In this document: piece by piece, positions 20,827 to 31,976 of the stretch
Numbering within the stretch: the stretch's first letter is position 1
Layout: each line of letters opens with the position of its first letter
Source of the DNA: Stemphylium vesicarium
Lineage: Eukaryota; Ascomycota; Dothideomycetes; Pleosporales; Pleosporaceae
DNA length: 64,000 nucleotides
Direction of reading: 5' to 3'
NCBI GenBank assembly: GCA_004380135.1
Contig: QXCR01000004.1
Span: 434,001-498,000, forward strand
Notes under the pieces: model-generated
Told to the model about the DNA's origin: nothing
Database searches by the model: none
What the model saw: the letters and a program-made list of their open reading frames with translations, nothing else
Position numbers and translations under genes: made by a program

Positions 20827-21507
20827 TTACTGCGCCGGCTTGGTCTGGTCGAGGCTTGCTAACTGCTTCTTGAGTTGCGTGAAGAAGTCTTGCCCGGTTG
20901 GCATAAGGTGCGGTATGGTGCCTGCTTCGAATCAGTACTATCCCAAATACCTGCCGGAACAGCCTTACCACCTTTACCCCACGCGCCGCTGCTCCTGTTC
21001 GGCACCGAGTCGCCCGACACCTTGTGGTACACCGTTGGTTGATCTACAAGGACAATGTTAGTATTGTCCATGCCATGCGCGCGCATCTTGGGAGGCTCGT
21101 ACTAGCAGTGCTCTCAAGGTATTCTACAACTTTGTCAGCCCAGTCCCTCCGAGTCACAATATGCGTTTCGCCATGCTCAGAAGCAACAGCGCCTGGTAAA
21201 CGTACTCTTCTTGAGGAAATCCTTGACCTCGTTTGCGTTAAAGTCCTTTACGGGAACGTGCTTCTCCGGCTGCGCTTGAGCAGGTGCAGCCGGCGCAGGG
21301 CCCGCTGCTTTTCCTTGCTTAGCTCCCCAGACATTCCCCGTTGGCGGCGGCATAGTCTGCTGCCGTCCACTATCCTTGGTGGGGGTGTTTGCGCCCGAGT
21401 TGCGGTTGCCTTGACCCTGCCGTCGCCAGCTTTGCAATTGTTAGCAAGCTGTAAAAATGCGCGTGCGCCTTGCTCCGAACATACCGGTTTTCGCCTGGGC
21501 CGCTCAT
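20827..21507 (-). CDS. Small low-complexity protein of unknown function, four exons
   Basis: Proposed exons 21507-21485, 21429-21206, 21043-20951 and 20921-20827 give 144 aa. All three introns have standard ends (GTATGT..AAAG, GTACGT..TTGTAG after a CTAAC branch site, GTATTT..GCAG) and all phases match. The product begins MSGPGENRWRRQGQGN and has a Pro/Ala/Gln-rich middle with VWGAKQGK. Then come a short conserved-looking helix (VPVKDFNANEVKDFLKK), a second SSGAWGKGG box, and a C-terminal helix (GQDFFTQLKKQLASL). The repeated WG(A/K)K boxes and RGQG start look like a small RNA- or protein-binding linker protein. Function unknown. No single ORF shows the gene; it appears only after splicing. 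Confidence 0.6.
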
Positions 21508-22269
21508 TTTGGTATATAGAAATGGTGGAGGCGAGGAGGGGTCGAGTGGGAGATATAAAATGCTGGAAGCTCTCCAATCGCTCTTGCAGCGCGCGAACCG
21601 TGTCTGTGCTGCATCGACTAACCCAATAGGAATGCTGCGTGGAATAACAACTGTGCCCTCTTTCGACCAGCTCACCAATGCTAGCCGCTTCCAGAGCGAC
21701 TTGAAGTCTATTCACAGCCATTAAGGAACGAGTGGATGGGGATTTTTGGAGCCGACTAATCCGCGCCGATGTGTTGTACATCACGTGGCGCATCCTCCAA
21801 TGGAAACAGCTACCGGACGTTGTGGGGATACGCTAATAGCAGGGTTCTTGACACCACGATGAGCGCACGGTAACAGACCTTATTGAGTGGACGACCTACT
21901 TGTGCCCGTTGTTCTCACTGTTGCTGATTTGACTGGTGACCCACCTGCGAACTATGACGACATGAACTGAGAAATGCCACACCATGTACATCGTCATCCT
22001 GGGCTCCAAGGGTCTCGAGATTGTCACTGGCTCCGTTCAAGAAGAGGGCACCTTATCATCACGATATGCAACCATGCTACCTTGTCGAAAAAAGAAGGGT
22101 GTTTAGCCGAAATATCGCCCGAGTGCCGTCACCGACTTTTGCTCGTTCCAAGCATCTCAGAATAACACAGAACCCTCAAAGTACCGCCGTCTGAGAAGAT
22201 CATGTTTGTAAGAAAGAAAGCACCTCATTACTAATCTCGTCAGTAGTATCTAAAAACCGTAGCAAACCC
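21508..22269. other. Intergenic region
   Basis: 762 nt between the start of the small four-exon gene and the 3' end of the F-box-like gene, both on the minus strand. Only short ORFs without features. Confidence 0.4.
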
Positions 22270-23192
22270 TCAGTCGACAGCAGGATCGCATCTCCCATTC
22301 GACACCTCCACCGCCCACATATCTTCAGTGAACCAAGTCGGAAAAGCACCAGGCTCAGAAGCGAGTTGTTTGCAATGCTCATAGTGTTGCGGTGCAACAA
22401 AAAATACAAAGCGAAACTTGATCATGCGAGCAAAGGGCCGAAGATGGATACCGACCTCAAGCCAGAAGCTTGCAACAGCAAACGGATCGTCTTTGGTCGG
22501 CGTATCCAATAAGAGACGAACCACAATTGTAGAGTCATGCTGCAGCTGCTTCATCTTCCGTCGATAGAAAGTCTGGAATGTGACGCCATCCTTGATTGGA
22601 CTGCCCGGTGGAAGCTTGGTGGAGGACAAATCCTCGATACGAAGTTTAGATGCTACGGAACCGCAAAATAACCATGGCAAAAGGAACTCAGTCGAGCTTC
22701 CATCCTCTTCGATATCCGCGGCGCGACCTTCGCTGATCAACCGGAGCAGATGTCTGGTATAGTATAGGCTGACGTCGTATTTCGATGGATAGGCACGAAC
22801 GGTAAACGTTGGAGGCTGGGGTAGGCAGCTCAGCCGTCGGCGAAGGATTGACGTCGCTTCGCTCGATACCAATCTGCAGGTCTGAAGTATGGCCAAGTCG
22901 AGCTCGTCAACATAGATATTAGCACCCCTAAGAGGAAGCCTTTGGCGCTTGAAACCTGAGAGGCTCTCGTATACCATCAACCGTAGTTCCTTTGGGAGCC
23001 TCAGGAATGGGTGGAAACTAGCATGGCTTCCAGAAGTAAGCTGTTACACAGTATATGGCCTATGATGTCGCAAACTTACGAGTTTGAATCCGTTTCACTT
23101 GAGCCTTCCATCACCGCGGACTTTGAGCGACCTCCTGTAATAGTGCGTTGAATGTTTTTGGCTATAGCACGTAGCGTCTTCGGAAAAGGCAT
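22270..23192 (-). CDS. F-box-like protein of unknown function
   Basis: Exons 23192-23080 and 23026-22270 give 289 aa. The 53-nt intron starts GTAAGT; acceptor GGAAG|C restores the frame (DSNSHASFHPFLRLPKELRL). Residues after the join match the start of a fungal F-box-like motif (FLRLPKELRLMVYESL), followed by LAILQTCRLVSSEATSIL, the usual continuation in this lineage-expanded family. F-box proteins recruit substrates to SCF ubiquitin ligases, but many fungal members are uncharacterised. The rest is a globular helical region without known domain. The ORF runs further upstream of the ATG at 23192, but that extension is Cys/Pro/Leu-rich and unlikely. Confidence 0.7.
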
Positions 23193-23554
23193 GCGATGAC
23201 TTCGATGTGGATATCGCAATCGCGGATGGAAAATAAAGACAGCGCATGGTATATGTAAGACAGCGCAAGCAACGGATGCTCTGCTCATTGATTGCTTGCA
23301 GTGCGGTCCTCTCAATACCACCAGAGAGATGCAATATGTCAATCTCGGTATTGGCAAACAAAGCAGGGTGACAGGAAATGTGGCAGCTGGACTTGTTTTC
23401 CGATGCTTCAATACTGGAGCTTCCATATGTCAGGACCTTGTCTCGTCATCTTCTTGTCACTGAGTCACTCCGTGTGTCTTGTCATAGACGTCTCTAGCCT
23501 CAGCAACCAGTTTATCACTCTCCATGATCAACCCACTACATCTTGCATTATAAG
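23193..23554. other. Spacer
   Basis: 362 nt between the F-box-like start and the NIF3 stop, both on the minus strand. Nothing recognised beyond presumed promoter and 3' UTR sequence. Confidence 0.4.
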
Positions 23555-24427
23555 TTACTTTGACCCTTTGACAACGGGGATCTCTTCCTCGTACACTTCC
23601 TCCACTCGCGCATTTGGGAAGGCCCTGCGCAGCTCGTCGCCCAAGTAGCGGATGCCCCAGTCTTCTGCCTGTCGATGTCCAACGCAAGCTACCGACATGC
23701 CCAACGTTTTGGCGGCGTCTAACCCACTCACCCGCGGCTGTCCAGTCAGATATAGCACATGCCTACAGTCGTCGTCTGGCCCTAACCATCTTTGTTCTTT
23801 CGCCATTTCCACCACGCGGTGTACCTCTCCTTCATTGAACGCATTCATAATCGCGACAATGCGCACTTCGTCAGACAAGCCCGTATGCGCCAGTTCGGAG
23901 ACGCCAAATTCCCCTTGTATACAGTTCATGAGTGTTTCCAATGGTATGGAGGTTTGGCCAATGCTCCCGATTTTCCTCTCTGGGTCTCCCTTGTATCCTT
24001 GCACACATAAGCAGTCGGTGGTGTTTACGCCCAGTCGTTCCGCCAGAGCCGTGTTCCAACCCACAGTGAGCACCTCATCGAAGGACGTATGACTCGAGAG
24101 AACAAGCGTGCCTTTGCGCACGCTGCGCCGATCGAGATTGAAGGGTCGGTGTAGGAAGCAGAGTGTGCGCGGCGGTCGAGGATAAATTTGCGGAAACGGC
24201 GCCGTCGAGCCTGTAGTACTCTCATCTAGGGGATAGCCGACCAGAGAGTACACCCCCGGTGTCGGAGTAACGCTGAGAACAATCTGCTCCACGACAGCGG
24301 TCTCAGGGTCGTAGCGAGGATTTCTGGGGACGTGATAGAGACGCTGGACATCCTTCTCCTTCAACGGCAGAAATGTCTCAACAAAGCGCGTAACGGCCGC
24401 ATGCGTAGGCTTTTTTGGTTTCGACAT
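23555..24427 (-). CDS. NIF3/DUF34-family protein
   Basis: Intronless, 290 aa from the ATG at 24427. NIF3 (NGG1-interacting factor 3, GTP cyclohydrolase 1 type 2-like) proteins are conserved metal-binding proteins of unsettled function. Family marks are SSHTSFDEVLTVGWNTALAERLG in two parts (SSHTSFDEVLTVGWN then TALAERLG) and the C-terminal GHRQAEDWGIRYLGDELRR, where His and Glu supply metal ligands. A second in-frame ATG lies ten codons upstream (24457) and would add MNRLLNSLLA, a short hydrophobic/basic start that could act as a mitochondrial signal. The gene is divergent from the AlaX-type gene. Confidence 0.85.
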   Translation of the reverse strand: MSKPKKPTHAAVTRFVETFLPLKEKDVQRLYHVPRNPRYDPETAVVEQIVLSVTPTPGVYSLVGYPLDESTTGSTAPFPQIYPRPPRTLCFLHRPFNLDRRSVRKGTLVLSSHTSFDEVLTVGWNTALAERLGVNTTDCLCVQGYKGDPERKIGSIGQTSIPLETLMNCIQGEFGVSELAHTGLSDEVRIVAIMNAFNEGEVHRVVEMAKEQRWLGPDDDCRHVLYLTGQPRVSGLDAAKTLGMSVACVGHRQAEDWGIRYLGDELRRAFPNARVEEVYEEEIPVVKGSK

Positions 24428-25017
24428 GGCAAGCAACGAGTTTAGCAACCTGTTCATTAGTTGCGATCAAACAACACTTCTGCGAGCTTTGCGGCCTTTG
24501 GCTTCATATACGTCATCATGTCTTTCAACGGTGAACCGTTGGGTGGTCAGGCCCCGCAATCGGCCTTCGCGTCGCAAACCGCTAACATTGTGGTCGGTTC
24601 ATGGTGAGAGTTCCCTGGAAAAATTGCGCGTCATGACAAACTGATGAGCATTCTGAAAGCCTCCACAGCAATCATGCTTGGGGGCCATCCCGAGGTCAAA
24701 CAAAAGCGGCTAGACTATATACAGCCTAGCGTCAAAGTCACCTTCGCCACTGAACACCAAGACCACCTTGCTATTCATAGGAATTTAGGCAGACTAAGGG
24801 AAAAGGTAGTGCAGGTCACCTACGGGATCAACAGGCCTTGGGCAGAGCAACTTGTTCAGCGTTTGCATGCCCCATGACTGTAGTCATCGTTTTGACTAAG
24901 TGCATTGTTTCCCGCGGCTTCTCTATCTTTCGGTCCAAGTCCCGACCAACAACCAGTCATACATCCTTCGTATTTCCGCCTCGCTCCCTCTTACCCCGAT
25001 TTCAACATCTCGCAACC
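24428..25017. promoter_or_regulatory. Divergent promoter region, NIF3 / AlaX genes
   Basis: 590 nt between the preferred start codons. A CTATATAC element at about 24713-24720 could serve as a TATA box for either side. No ORF with an ATG is convincing. Confidence 0.4.
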
Positions 25018-26361
25018 ATGGGCGCCACTACAGCTCCTTTACCTGCCATTGTAGGCGCACTTCAATGCCAAAAAAATTCTTATCTCCAAACTCTTGAGAC
25101 CGAAGTCGTATCCTGCGATGAATTTGTGCCGCCAAAGTCGTCACAGCAAAACGGCAAGTCCAAGACCAAGAAGTCAACAGATCCAACCAAGGGGCTCGAG
25201 AACGGTGATGCAGCAGCGAGCAAAACCTGGCTGATTGAGCTCGCAGATTCCGTCCTATTTCCTGAAGGCGGCGGGCAACACACCGACTATGGTGTCCTTA
25301 CCCCATTGAAAGATGAGAGTAAACAAGAGATACCGATACGGAGTATTCAGCGCCATGGTCTTCGTTGCATACACTTTTCGCCTACGCCTCTCGAGCCGGG
25401 TACACCTGTACGCCAAACTGTCGATTACGCTCGGCGTTGGGACTTGATGCAGCAGCATACCGGCCAGCACCTTCTCTCTGCTGTCATGGATGGCATGGAC
25501 TTGCCCACTCTAGGATGGAGCATGGGTCAGCCCGGCGAGATGAACTACGTCGAGCTACCACGGAAACCAACAGACGAAGAATTGCAGAAGATACAAACGG
25601 AGTGCAACGCGAAGATTAGAGAAAGCATGCCGATTACGGTAGAGACACCTGAGGGCAAGGGAAGTGATAGCCTTCCTGAGGACTATGATAGAGAAAAAGG
25701 AGTTGTGAGGTTTATCAAGATCGGCGACATGGACTACAATGCCTGCTGCGGAACGCACCTTCAAAGCTCGTCGCACATCAACGTAATCTTACTACACCAC
25801 ATGCAATCCGTGCGAGGCACGAACGGCCGACTTTTCTTTACGGCAGGCGACCGCGCAATCAAGATGGCAACGGAGTCCATCACAGGTCTTCGCTCGATCG
25901 CCGTTTCTCTATCTTCGGGTTCAGCACCATCCGATGTCGCAGCCGGTGTACAAAGGATGGCCGACCAGGTCTCTGAAGCGCGAAAGAAAGAGAAGAAGTT
26001 GCTTGCCGAGATCGCATCTTATGAAGGCGCACGCATCAAGAACCATCTTCAAAGTCATGAAACTGCGTTCTTGCACCGCGCAACCGACGGCCTGGACTTT
26101 ATCAACCTTGTCCTCTTCGAGGTTAAAGATACGGTCAGGGAACGAGACACCGTCGTGGTATTGTGTTCAGGAGAGGTCAAGACCTCCGGATCACTAGTCG
26201 TCTTCGGGAAGCCGGAGTTAGTAGAGAAGATGGCGGCGAAGGTCAAAGAAGTTGTGAGTACAGCGAAGGGTGGCGGCAAGGGTGAGAAGTGGCAGGGAAA
26301 GATCACTGAATGGCAGAAAGGAGAGGTTGAGGCTCTGAGAGATGCGATCGCTGCGCAATAG
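25018..26361 (+). CDS. Alanyl-tRNA editing protein, AlaX/AARSD1 type
   Basis: Intronless, 447 aa. Free-standing relatives of the alanyl-tRNA synthetase editing domain hydrolyse Ser- or Gly-mischarged tRNA-Ala. The zinc/active-site motif HxxxH is His147-TGQ-His151 and the second half CxxxH is Cys243-CGT-His247. The N-terminal beta-barrel part has LADSVLFPEGGGQHTDYG, standard for the family. A Lys/Ser-rich insert (about residues 40-70, QQNGKSKTKKSTDP) interrupts this barrel and looks like a flexible loop. The C-terminal helical region (SEARKKEKKLLAEI) matches eukaryotic AARSD1. The ATG at 25018 follows CGCAACC; upstream frame is open only with non-ATG starts. Expected in the cytosol. Confidence 0.9.
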   Translation: MGATTAPLPAIVGALQCQKNSYLQTLETEVVSCDEFVPPKSSQQNGKSKTKKSTDPTKGLENGDAAASKTWLIELADSVLFPEGGGQHTDYGVLTPLKDESKQEIPIRSIQRHGLRCIHFSPTPLEPGTPVRQTVDYARRWDLMQQHTGQHLLSAVMDGMDLPTLGWSMGQPGEMNYVELPRKPTDEELQKIQTECNAKIRESMPITVETPEGKGSDSLPEDYDREKGVVRFIKIGDMDYNACCGTHLQSSSHINVILLHHMQSVRGTNGRLFFTAGDRAIKMATESITGLRSIAVSLSSGSAPSDVAAGVQRMADQVSEARKKEKKLLAEIASYEGARIKNHLQSHETAFLHRATDGLDFINLVLFEVKDTVRERDTVVVLCSGEVKTSGSLVVFGKPELVEKMAAKVKEVVSTAKGGGKGEKWQGKITEWQKGEVEALRDAIAAQ

Positions 26362-26592
26362 ATGCTATAGATGATGGTCTATGTACAAGAATAGAGCGTA
26401 TATGAGGGAGGAGTTGGGTATCAAGTGCCAGTGAGAGATGTAAGCTTCTGCTAGTGTAGCAGGTAACATGTGAAGGAGGGGTATGTACATGGGGGAGGGG
26501 TGAATATCAGAGTACTCGGGAATCAAAAGGGTGAAAGCGAACAAGGAAGGGTGCATGTATGAAGCTGTCCAGCATTTGGGATGCCATTTGGT

Positions 26593-27770
26593 TTAAACGC
26601 TGTAAACCTTGACAGAGTTGACAAGCCAGTAAGTCTGTTCATCGTTAGCAAGGTATCTATAATCTCCTCCAAGGAACTTTACTCACCTCACCAAAGCTCT
26701 GAGGCTGGTTCGCAACATAAGCGTTGCAGCTAGGGTTAATCTGCGCACAGCTCGTGGAGCCCCAAACACCTCCAGCCCAATCTCCGCAGAACGTGATATC
26801 AAAGACGATGTTCATGTCGCGGAACCTGGCATTGAAGTCACAACCTCCATTACCAAAGTTAGCAATCGGTTTGCCCCACGACGCGGGATCCGGGTTTCCG
26901 CTCTTGATGTTCGCGGGGACGTTGCGGGTCGCAAAGTACCATACTTTGATGCCGGAGCTGGTCCAGAGGGTGGCGTAGACGCCGCCACCGTTGGCGTTGA
27001 ATGGCGTGCCGTACGTAACGGGGTTATCGGCTGAGATGCCGCAGCCATTGAAACCTCCGCCTGCGCCGCAGTCGCCAGCGAGACGACGGCCAGTTTCGCC
27101 GCCTGGGCCGACGCCCGGGTTGCAGCCGGGAGAGGTGTGAAGAGTGACTTGGTTTGTGTTGGCGAGGTGGACGCCCTCGTAAATGTCGATTTCGCCCTGG
27201 TTGGGCCAGTTGGGACCGACCATCCAGCTTTGAGGGATGTTAGCTCATGAGTATGTTGGAAGTGTGGTGGTGACTTACAAGGCAGGCCAGGAGCCACATG
27301 CACTACCGGGGACGTGTGCAAAGTCTGCAATGACGAGTGCGCGATTGTAGGCCTTCTTGCTCTGCACTCTTACACTCTTACGTCCTGGTCCGTTTGGATC
27401 GAGGTGAGACGTGGAATCTACGCCCATGTACACTTGACCGTTCTGCGACTTCATCAAGCCAAGTTGTTGCGCTTGCTGGTCGTTGACATAGTCGACGAAG
27501 CCGTCTAGCTCTCATGTTAGATAAGATTTGTGGAGTTTTCCGGTATACAAACTTACGTGTAGGGTCAGCGATATCTTGGACATCGAACTTGCTATTCCAG
27601 TTACTCGCATCATACGTATCGATCAGGTTGTAGGCCGCAGAAGTCTGGACGTCGTCCGGGGACGAGTAGATGGTAGAGTTGCCGTACGGCCAGGCACCCG
27701 GACCGGCAGGCAATGCCGTGGCACCGTGCCAGAGGAGTGGTAAGGAAACGAGGAGTGATTTGAAAGACAT
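26593..27770 (-). CDS. Secreted glycoside hydrolase family 16 (endo-1,3(4)-beta-glucanase type)
   Basis: Exons 27770-27557, 27504-27279, 27227-26687 and 26634-26593 give 340 aa. Donors are GTAAGT, GTAAGT and GTGAGT. Each join preserves family sequence (DPTHGFVDY, GSWPAFWMVGPNWP, FGETYWLVNSVKVY). Residues 1-20 are a signal peptide (SLLVSLPLLWHGATALPA). The catalytic motif is GEIDIYEG with Glu159 (nucleophile), Asp161 and Glu164 (acid/base). Several Cys pairs in the second half fit a secreted fold. It should cut mixed-linked or 1,3-beta-glucans in the fungal or plant cell wall. The final exon codes only 13 residues. No GPI or binding domain. Confidence 0.92.
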
Positions 27771-30036
27771 TGTGCCAGATGTGTATACTGAAAGTCTGGG
27801 TTGTATAGTCGCACAGATATGAGAACCAGGTTCGCATGCGCACACTTATAGTTACGCATCATCGTCGCGCATGCTCCTATGCTCACCCCCTGATGGAAGA
27901 CCAAAGGCCCATTCATCTAGGTCTGCTGCCCTTGGCAGAAAAGAAAACTCCATGTCGTCGAGATTGCGTGACCTACTGGCTTTCCACTTCATCTACATGA
28001 TTGGCCACGGTAGTCGAAATAGGACAAAGAGCCTCGCGATGTTGCAATATAACGAACGAAGAAGGCGCAAGGTTTGAGCGGTTCGCCGGAGGTTCTCCTA
28101 GTTGAGCAGTTGGAAATTGTCCTTGGTTCAACGTGGGCAGGCCGCATGATGAAGGTCTAGACACCGGTTAGCCTCGTGGTAGGAGTAGCGGCAGCTAGCG
28201 TTGGGTGGTGTTTGGTGGTTTCAGTAGTTTTGCTGGTGAGGTCGTTTCCCGGCTTCTGAGTGGTGGGCATATCTCGCCTTCTTATTAAACTGATCTTGTC
28301 TCCGCGGATCGAATCGATACGCAACAGCTGAGCATGGGAATAACAAAAGTGATCTTCAGGAGATGAGAATGAGTCGGTCATAACTGGGCGTAGGTGCTCT
28401 GTCGACCGTTGCCCTCGTGCAGAGGTTCGTCCCATCGTTCATTCTGGGGAGAGCGCGTTGCCCTGCGGCTGCTTCCTTTCCTCAACCCTGAGGTCCACTT
28501 TTGTTTGTCGACCTGAAAGCACTGCTATGGCGATCGATCATGCTGTATCTGTTGTTAGACAAAAGTTGGAGAAAGGTAATGAGTGGTGTTTTGGATGTTG
28601 TACTAACCCCGCATTGTTTCCTCCCATGGCTTGCGCATCTGATGTTCCTGGTCACACCGGCCGAGCTCCACGCCACACAAGATCTTTCCAGCAGCGTATC
28701 CATCGGCAATGCTGCCTCGACCCCGGATTTCTGTTGCATGCGGAGAGCTCACGTGGCTTGGTGTTGCGCTGCTTAGAATGACAAAAGTTGCGGAGTGCCC
28801 CGACGGTGTGGTCTCCTGTTACAAAATGCTCACCGCTGGACATGCACGATGTGTCCTCGTTAACATAGTGACACCGATCAGACCTAGTAAAAATAACAGA
28901 TAGAGTCATTCAGAAGGACAGGGGTGTATTTTGCGTTGGTTGCAGCCGCGTGGAGCGCGACGCATGGGGACTCGCACGCAAACGGTGATGTCGTTTTCCA
29001 ATGCGGACAGCAGAAACCGACATAGACCGTGTTCGTGGCCTATGTTTATCTTTTATCTCGGTCTAATGTTGAATATATCGTATTGTTCAAGGGCAATTTT
29101 TCTCGAGGTTGGGGTGGCGATCAGGTCTGTCTATCGAAGTGTCAAGCGTGAAGCGTCCTCAGACACGGCTCGAGAACAAAGGAAAGGAAGCACCTTGGGA
29201 CTTGGGCATAGCGCTTGTGCCACCCTTTTTTCTTAAAGATGACTGTGAGGGTGATACTGACGACTGAGAGCTGTTACCATGCCGTCGTCGTTGCCCAGTC
29301 AGTCCTTGAGTACACGCCTGGTCCCGATATTGACGCATCTTCATTCGGCTCTACGAAGTGAAGTTATTAAAAACTTGCGAGTCGTAGAAGACTGGAGACT
29401 CAAACGTTCTTTTCCTATATAGAAGTTTCGTTTGTGCAGTCATCTCACCAGTACCTAGATAAGCACTCGAATACCTCCTTCCAAACACTTTGCGCTAGTC
29501 CCAAACAACGTCACTGCCTTGGGAAGCATCTCCAGTCATTGATTTCTCGACGTATAGTATTCTCACCTCCTTAGATAGCTTCTTTGAATTTCTTGATACT
29601 GCTGAATTTACGCCATTGAGCCCTGACACCGCATACTCCTGTTTTGAGCGCTAACATCCATGTTTCTCTATCAAACCCTCTCCTCATTGCGACCGTCAGT
29701 TGTTTCGTTTGGGTAAACATCTCACAATGCTTAATAGCCTTTTCTCAAACCCATTGAACTCATGCAAATGCATTTGATATGTCAACAAGAGTTCCCGCAC
29801 ATTGTACCTACTTGACCACCAATTCTCACTGACATCTTTCCCCTTATCTCTATGTCTTTCACGGGTCTGGTTCTCGTTCACTATGCGTCAAACCTTATCG
29901 CTACAATACAAAGTCGTTTGTTCAGTCACTATCTCTTCAGCGTTGTTTGTCATATTTTCACAGCGTCATGATGTCCTACAGTGGACTCATGTATTCACAG
30001 CGGTCTACAACCGCTACAGCTCATGCGGGTGACACA
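27771..30036. promoter_or_regulatory. Long divergent intergenic region, GH16 / GT2
   Basis: About 2.3 kb without supported coding sequence. The right part (29400-30030) is pyrimidine-rich with a CTATATAG element near 29415-29422 and looks like a long leader of the GT2 gene. Short ORFs on both strands have mutually overlapping frames and no recognisable motif. No transposon relic was recognised. Confidence 0.4.
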
Positions 30037-31976
30037 ATGACTGTTCCAAGAGTATATGAAGAGTTTCCTACCAGAGAAAAACTTCATTACAACGAGATTG
30101 CAGAGCAACTGGAGAGAACAACCTCAACTACGATCCTGAGCAATGGCAGAAGCGACTTTGACGAACCGATCTTACCACCACTCGAAGACCACGATACAGG
30201 ATCTCCCTGGGTGTCACCAAGTCCAACACTGCACCCCAAAGCAAGATGTCAACCACATCAAGTCAGACTGCGAACCTCCGATTCGGCTTGATCTTCACAT
30301 TTATGTTGATCGGCTGGCTATCATGGCTTTGCCTAATCGAGGATAACCCAGAATATCTTCCACCATCAACTTCGAAGAGATTTATCAATTTCTTTATGCA
30401 GATATACGGGCTTGTTTATGCAGCTGGGATCATACGCCTCTACTTCGACGACGAGTCGGGCTTAGATCGTGCTCCAAAGCCGGCTAAAGGATGGCTTGTC
30501 TTTCATTCCGTACCAACGCTCTGTCTCCTGGCTACGAATTCCAAGCTGGAGACGGCCAAAGACCCTGGTCTCGTCCTTTTTAGTGCGCTGATCACGTTTC
30601 GGTACTGGCGTACCCTGGTGAGCTGGTACTTCTGGACACAATACGAGATCACTGCTTCGCTAGGCGAGGGCAAGGATGTCTTTTTGCCGTCAGACTGCAC
30701 AGTCATTGTGCCAACAGTTGGACCAGAGGACAACCCTGTTTTCGACGACATGGTAAAGGGCATCTTGATAAATCAGCCTAAGTGCGTTATCTTCTCCACA
30801 AACAAAGAAGTATCACAGATTGCGACTCGATCTAGGATTGAATTGGTAAAGGACGCCATGATTCGGGACCGACAGTACCCGGGTGACGTAACGGAGATCG
30901 CGTACGAGAACGCTAATTTTTCCAACAAACGTAGACAGGTCGTTCACGGATTCAACATGGTCGGTACAGACATCTTGGCTATGGCCGACGATACTGCTAT
31001 CTGGCACCCAAAGTTTCTAAAAGCAACTCTGCCAGCGTTCAACGACAAAGACGTTGGCCTCGTTGGAACGCGCAAGTGGGTTAAACGTATTGATGACCAG
31101 GACGCCTCACACTATGCTAGAATCTGGAACATGATAGGAGCGCTCTATCTTGTCCGTCACAACTGGGAGATTCGTGCATCAAATACCGCCGACGGGGGAG
31201 TGTTTTGTGTGTCCGGTCGATCCAGCCTCGTTCGATCAAACATCATCCAGCACGAGGATTTTGCGGAAGCTTTCACAAATGAGTACGCCGGTGAATTCGT
31301 CTATACCTGGCTCAATAGCTTGTCCAAGTACTGCGGGCTCTTCCGTTCGCTGTTGACGTATTTGTTGAACAGCCAAGGTCTAACTCCCAAGGGCTTCGGT
31401 CCTCTCAATGCAGACGACGATAACTTCATCACTCGTTGGGTTATCAATCGGGGATTCAGCATCAAGATCCAGTACTCTGAAGAGGCGACCATACATACTG
31501 TTCTAGGTCAAACAGAACCGAAGCTGAAGTTTCTCGATCAATGCCGGCGCTGGGCTCGTACAACCTTTCGCCAAAACCCAGTGGCGCTCTTCATCGACTG
31601 CACTATCTGGTCTAAATGGCCCCTGACGGTATGGACAACATACTTTCCATGGATGTACAATTACGCATTGTTCTGGGACGGTACGTCAATCTGGAGCTTC
31701 ACGAAGACCGAATTCTACAACGGCTCCTCGTGCTACTGGCTTTGGCTTGCGCTTCTCATCATACTGGTTCTCTTGACAAAGCTGATCAAGACATACGCTT
31801 GGTTCCAAGAGAACCCTGAGTGTCGAAAGTATATGCCTTTCATACCTGTCTTCTCCTACTTCCATTCGCTTGTCAAAGCTGTTGCAGCCGTTAGTTGGTT
31901 CGATAATAGCTGGTCTGGAAGAGACCTGAACAAGGAGCCCACAATGAACCAACAAAACGTCACCAAAGAAGAGTAG
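30037..31976 (+). CDS. Family 2 glycosyltransferase, membrane polysaccharide synthase (GT2/Cps1 type)
   Basis: Preferred model: exons 30037-30210, 30267-31298 and 31392-31976, 596 aa. Catalytic marks of processive GT2 enzymes are present: IVPTVGPED, MADDTAIWHPKF, NADDDNFITRW and QCRRW (Q/RxxRW). Two to three N-terminal and three to four C-terminal transmembrane segments frame the catalytic domain. Homologues of this class (for example ZtGT2 of Zymoseptoria and fungal Cps1-like proteins) are needed for hyphal growth on surfaces; the polymer is not known. The 93-nt segment 31299-31391 is open in frame but starts GT, ends CAAG after TCTAAC, and splits NEYAGEF from GFGPLNADDD, so I treat it as an intron. 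Exon 1 is less certain; a continuous ORF also begins with ATG at 30246. Confidence 0.82.
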
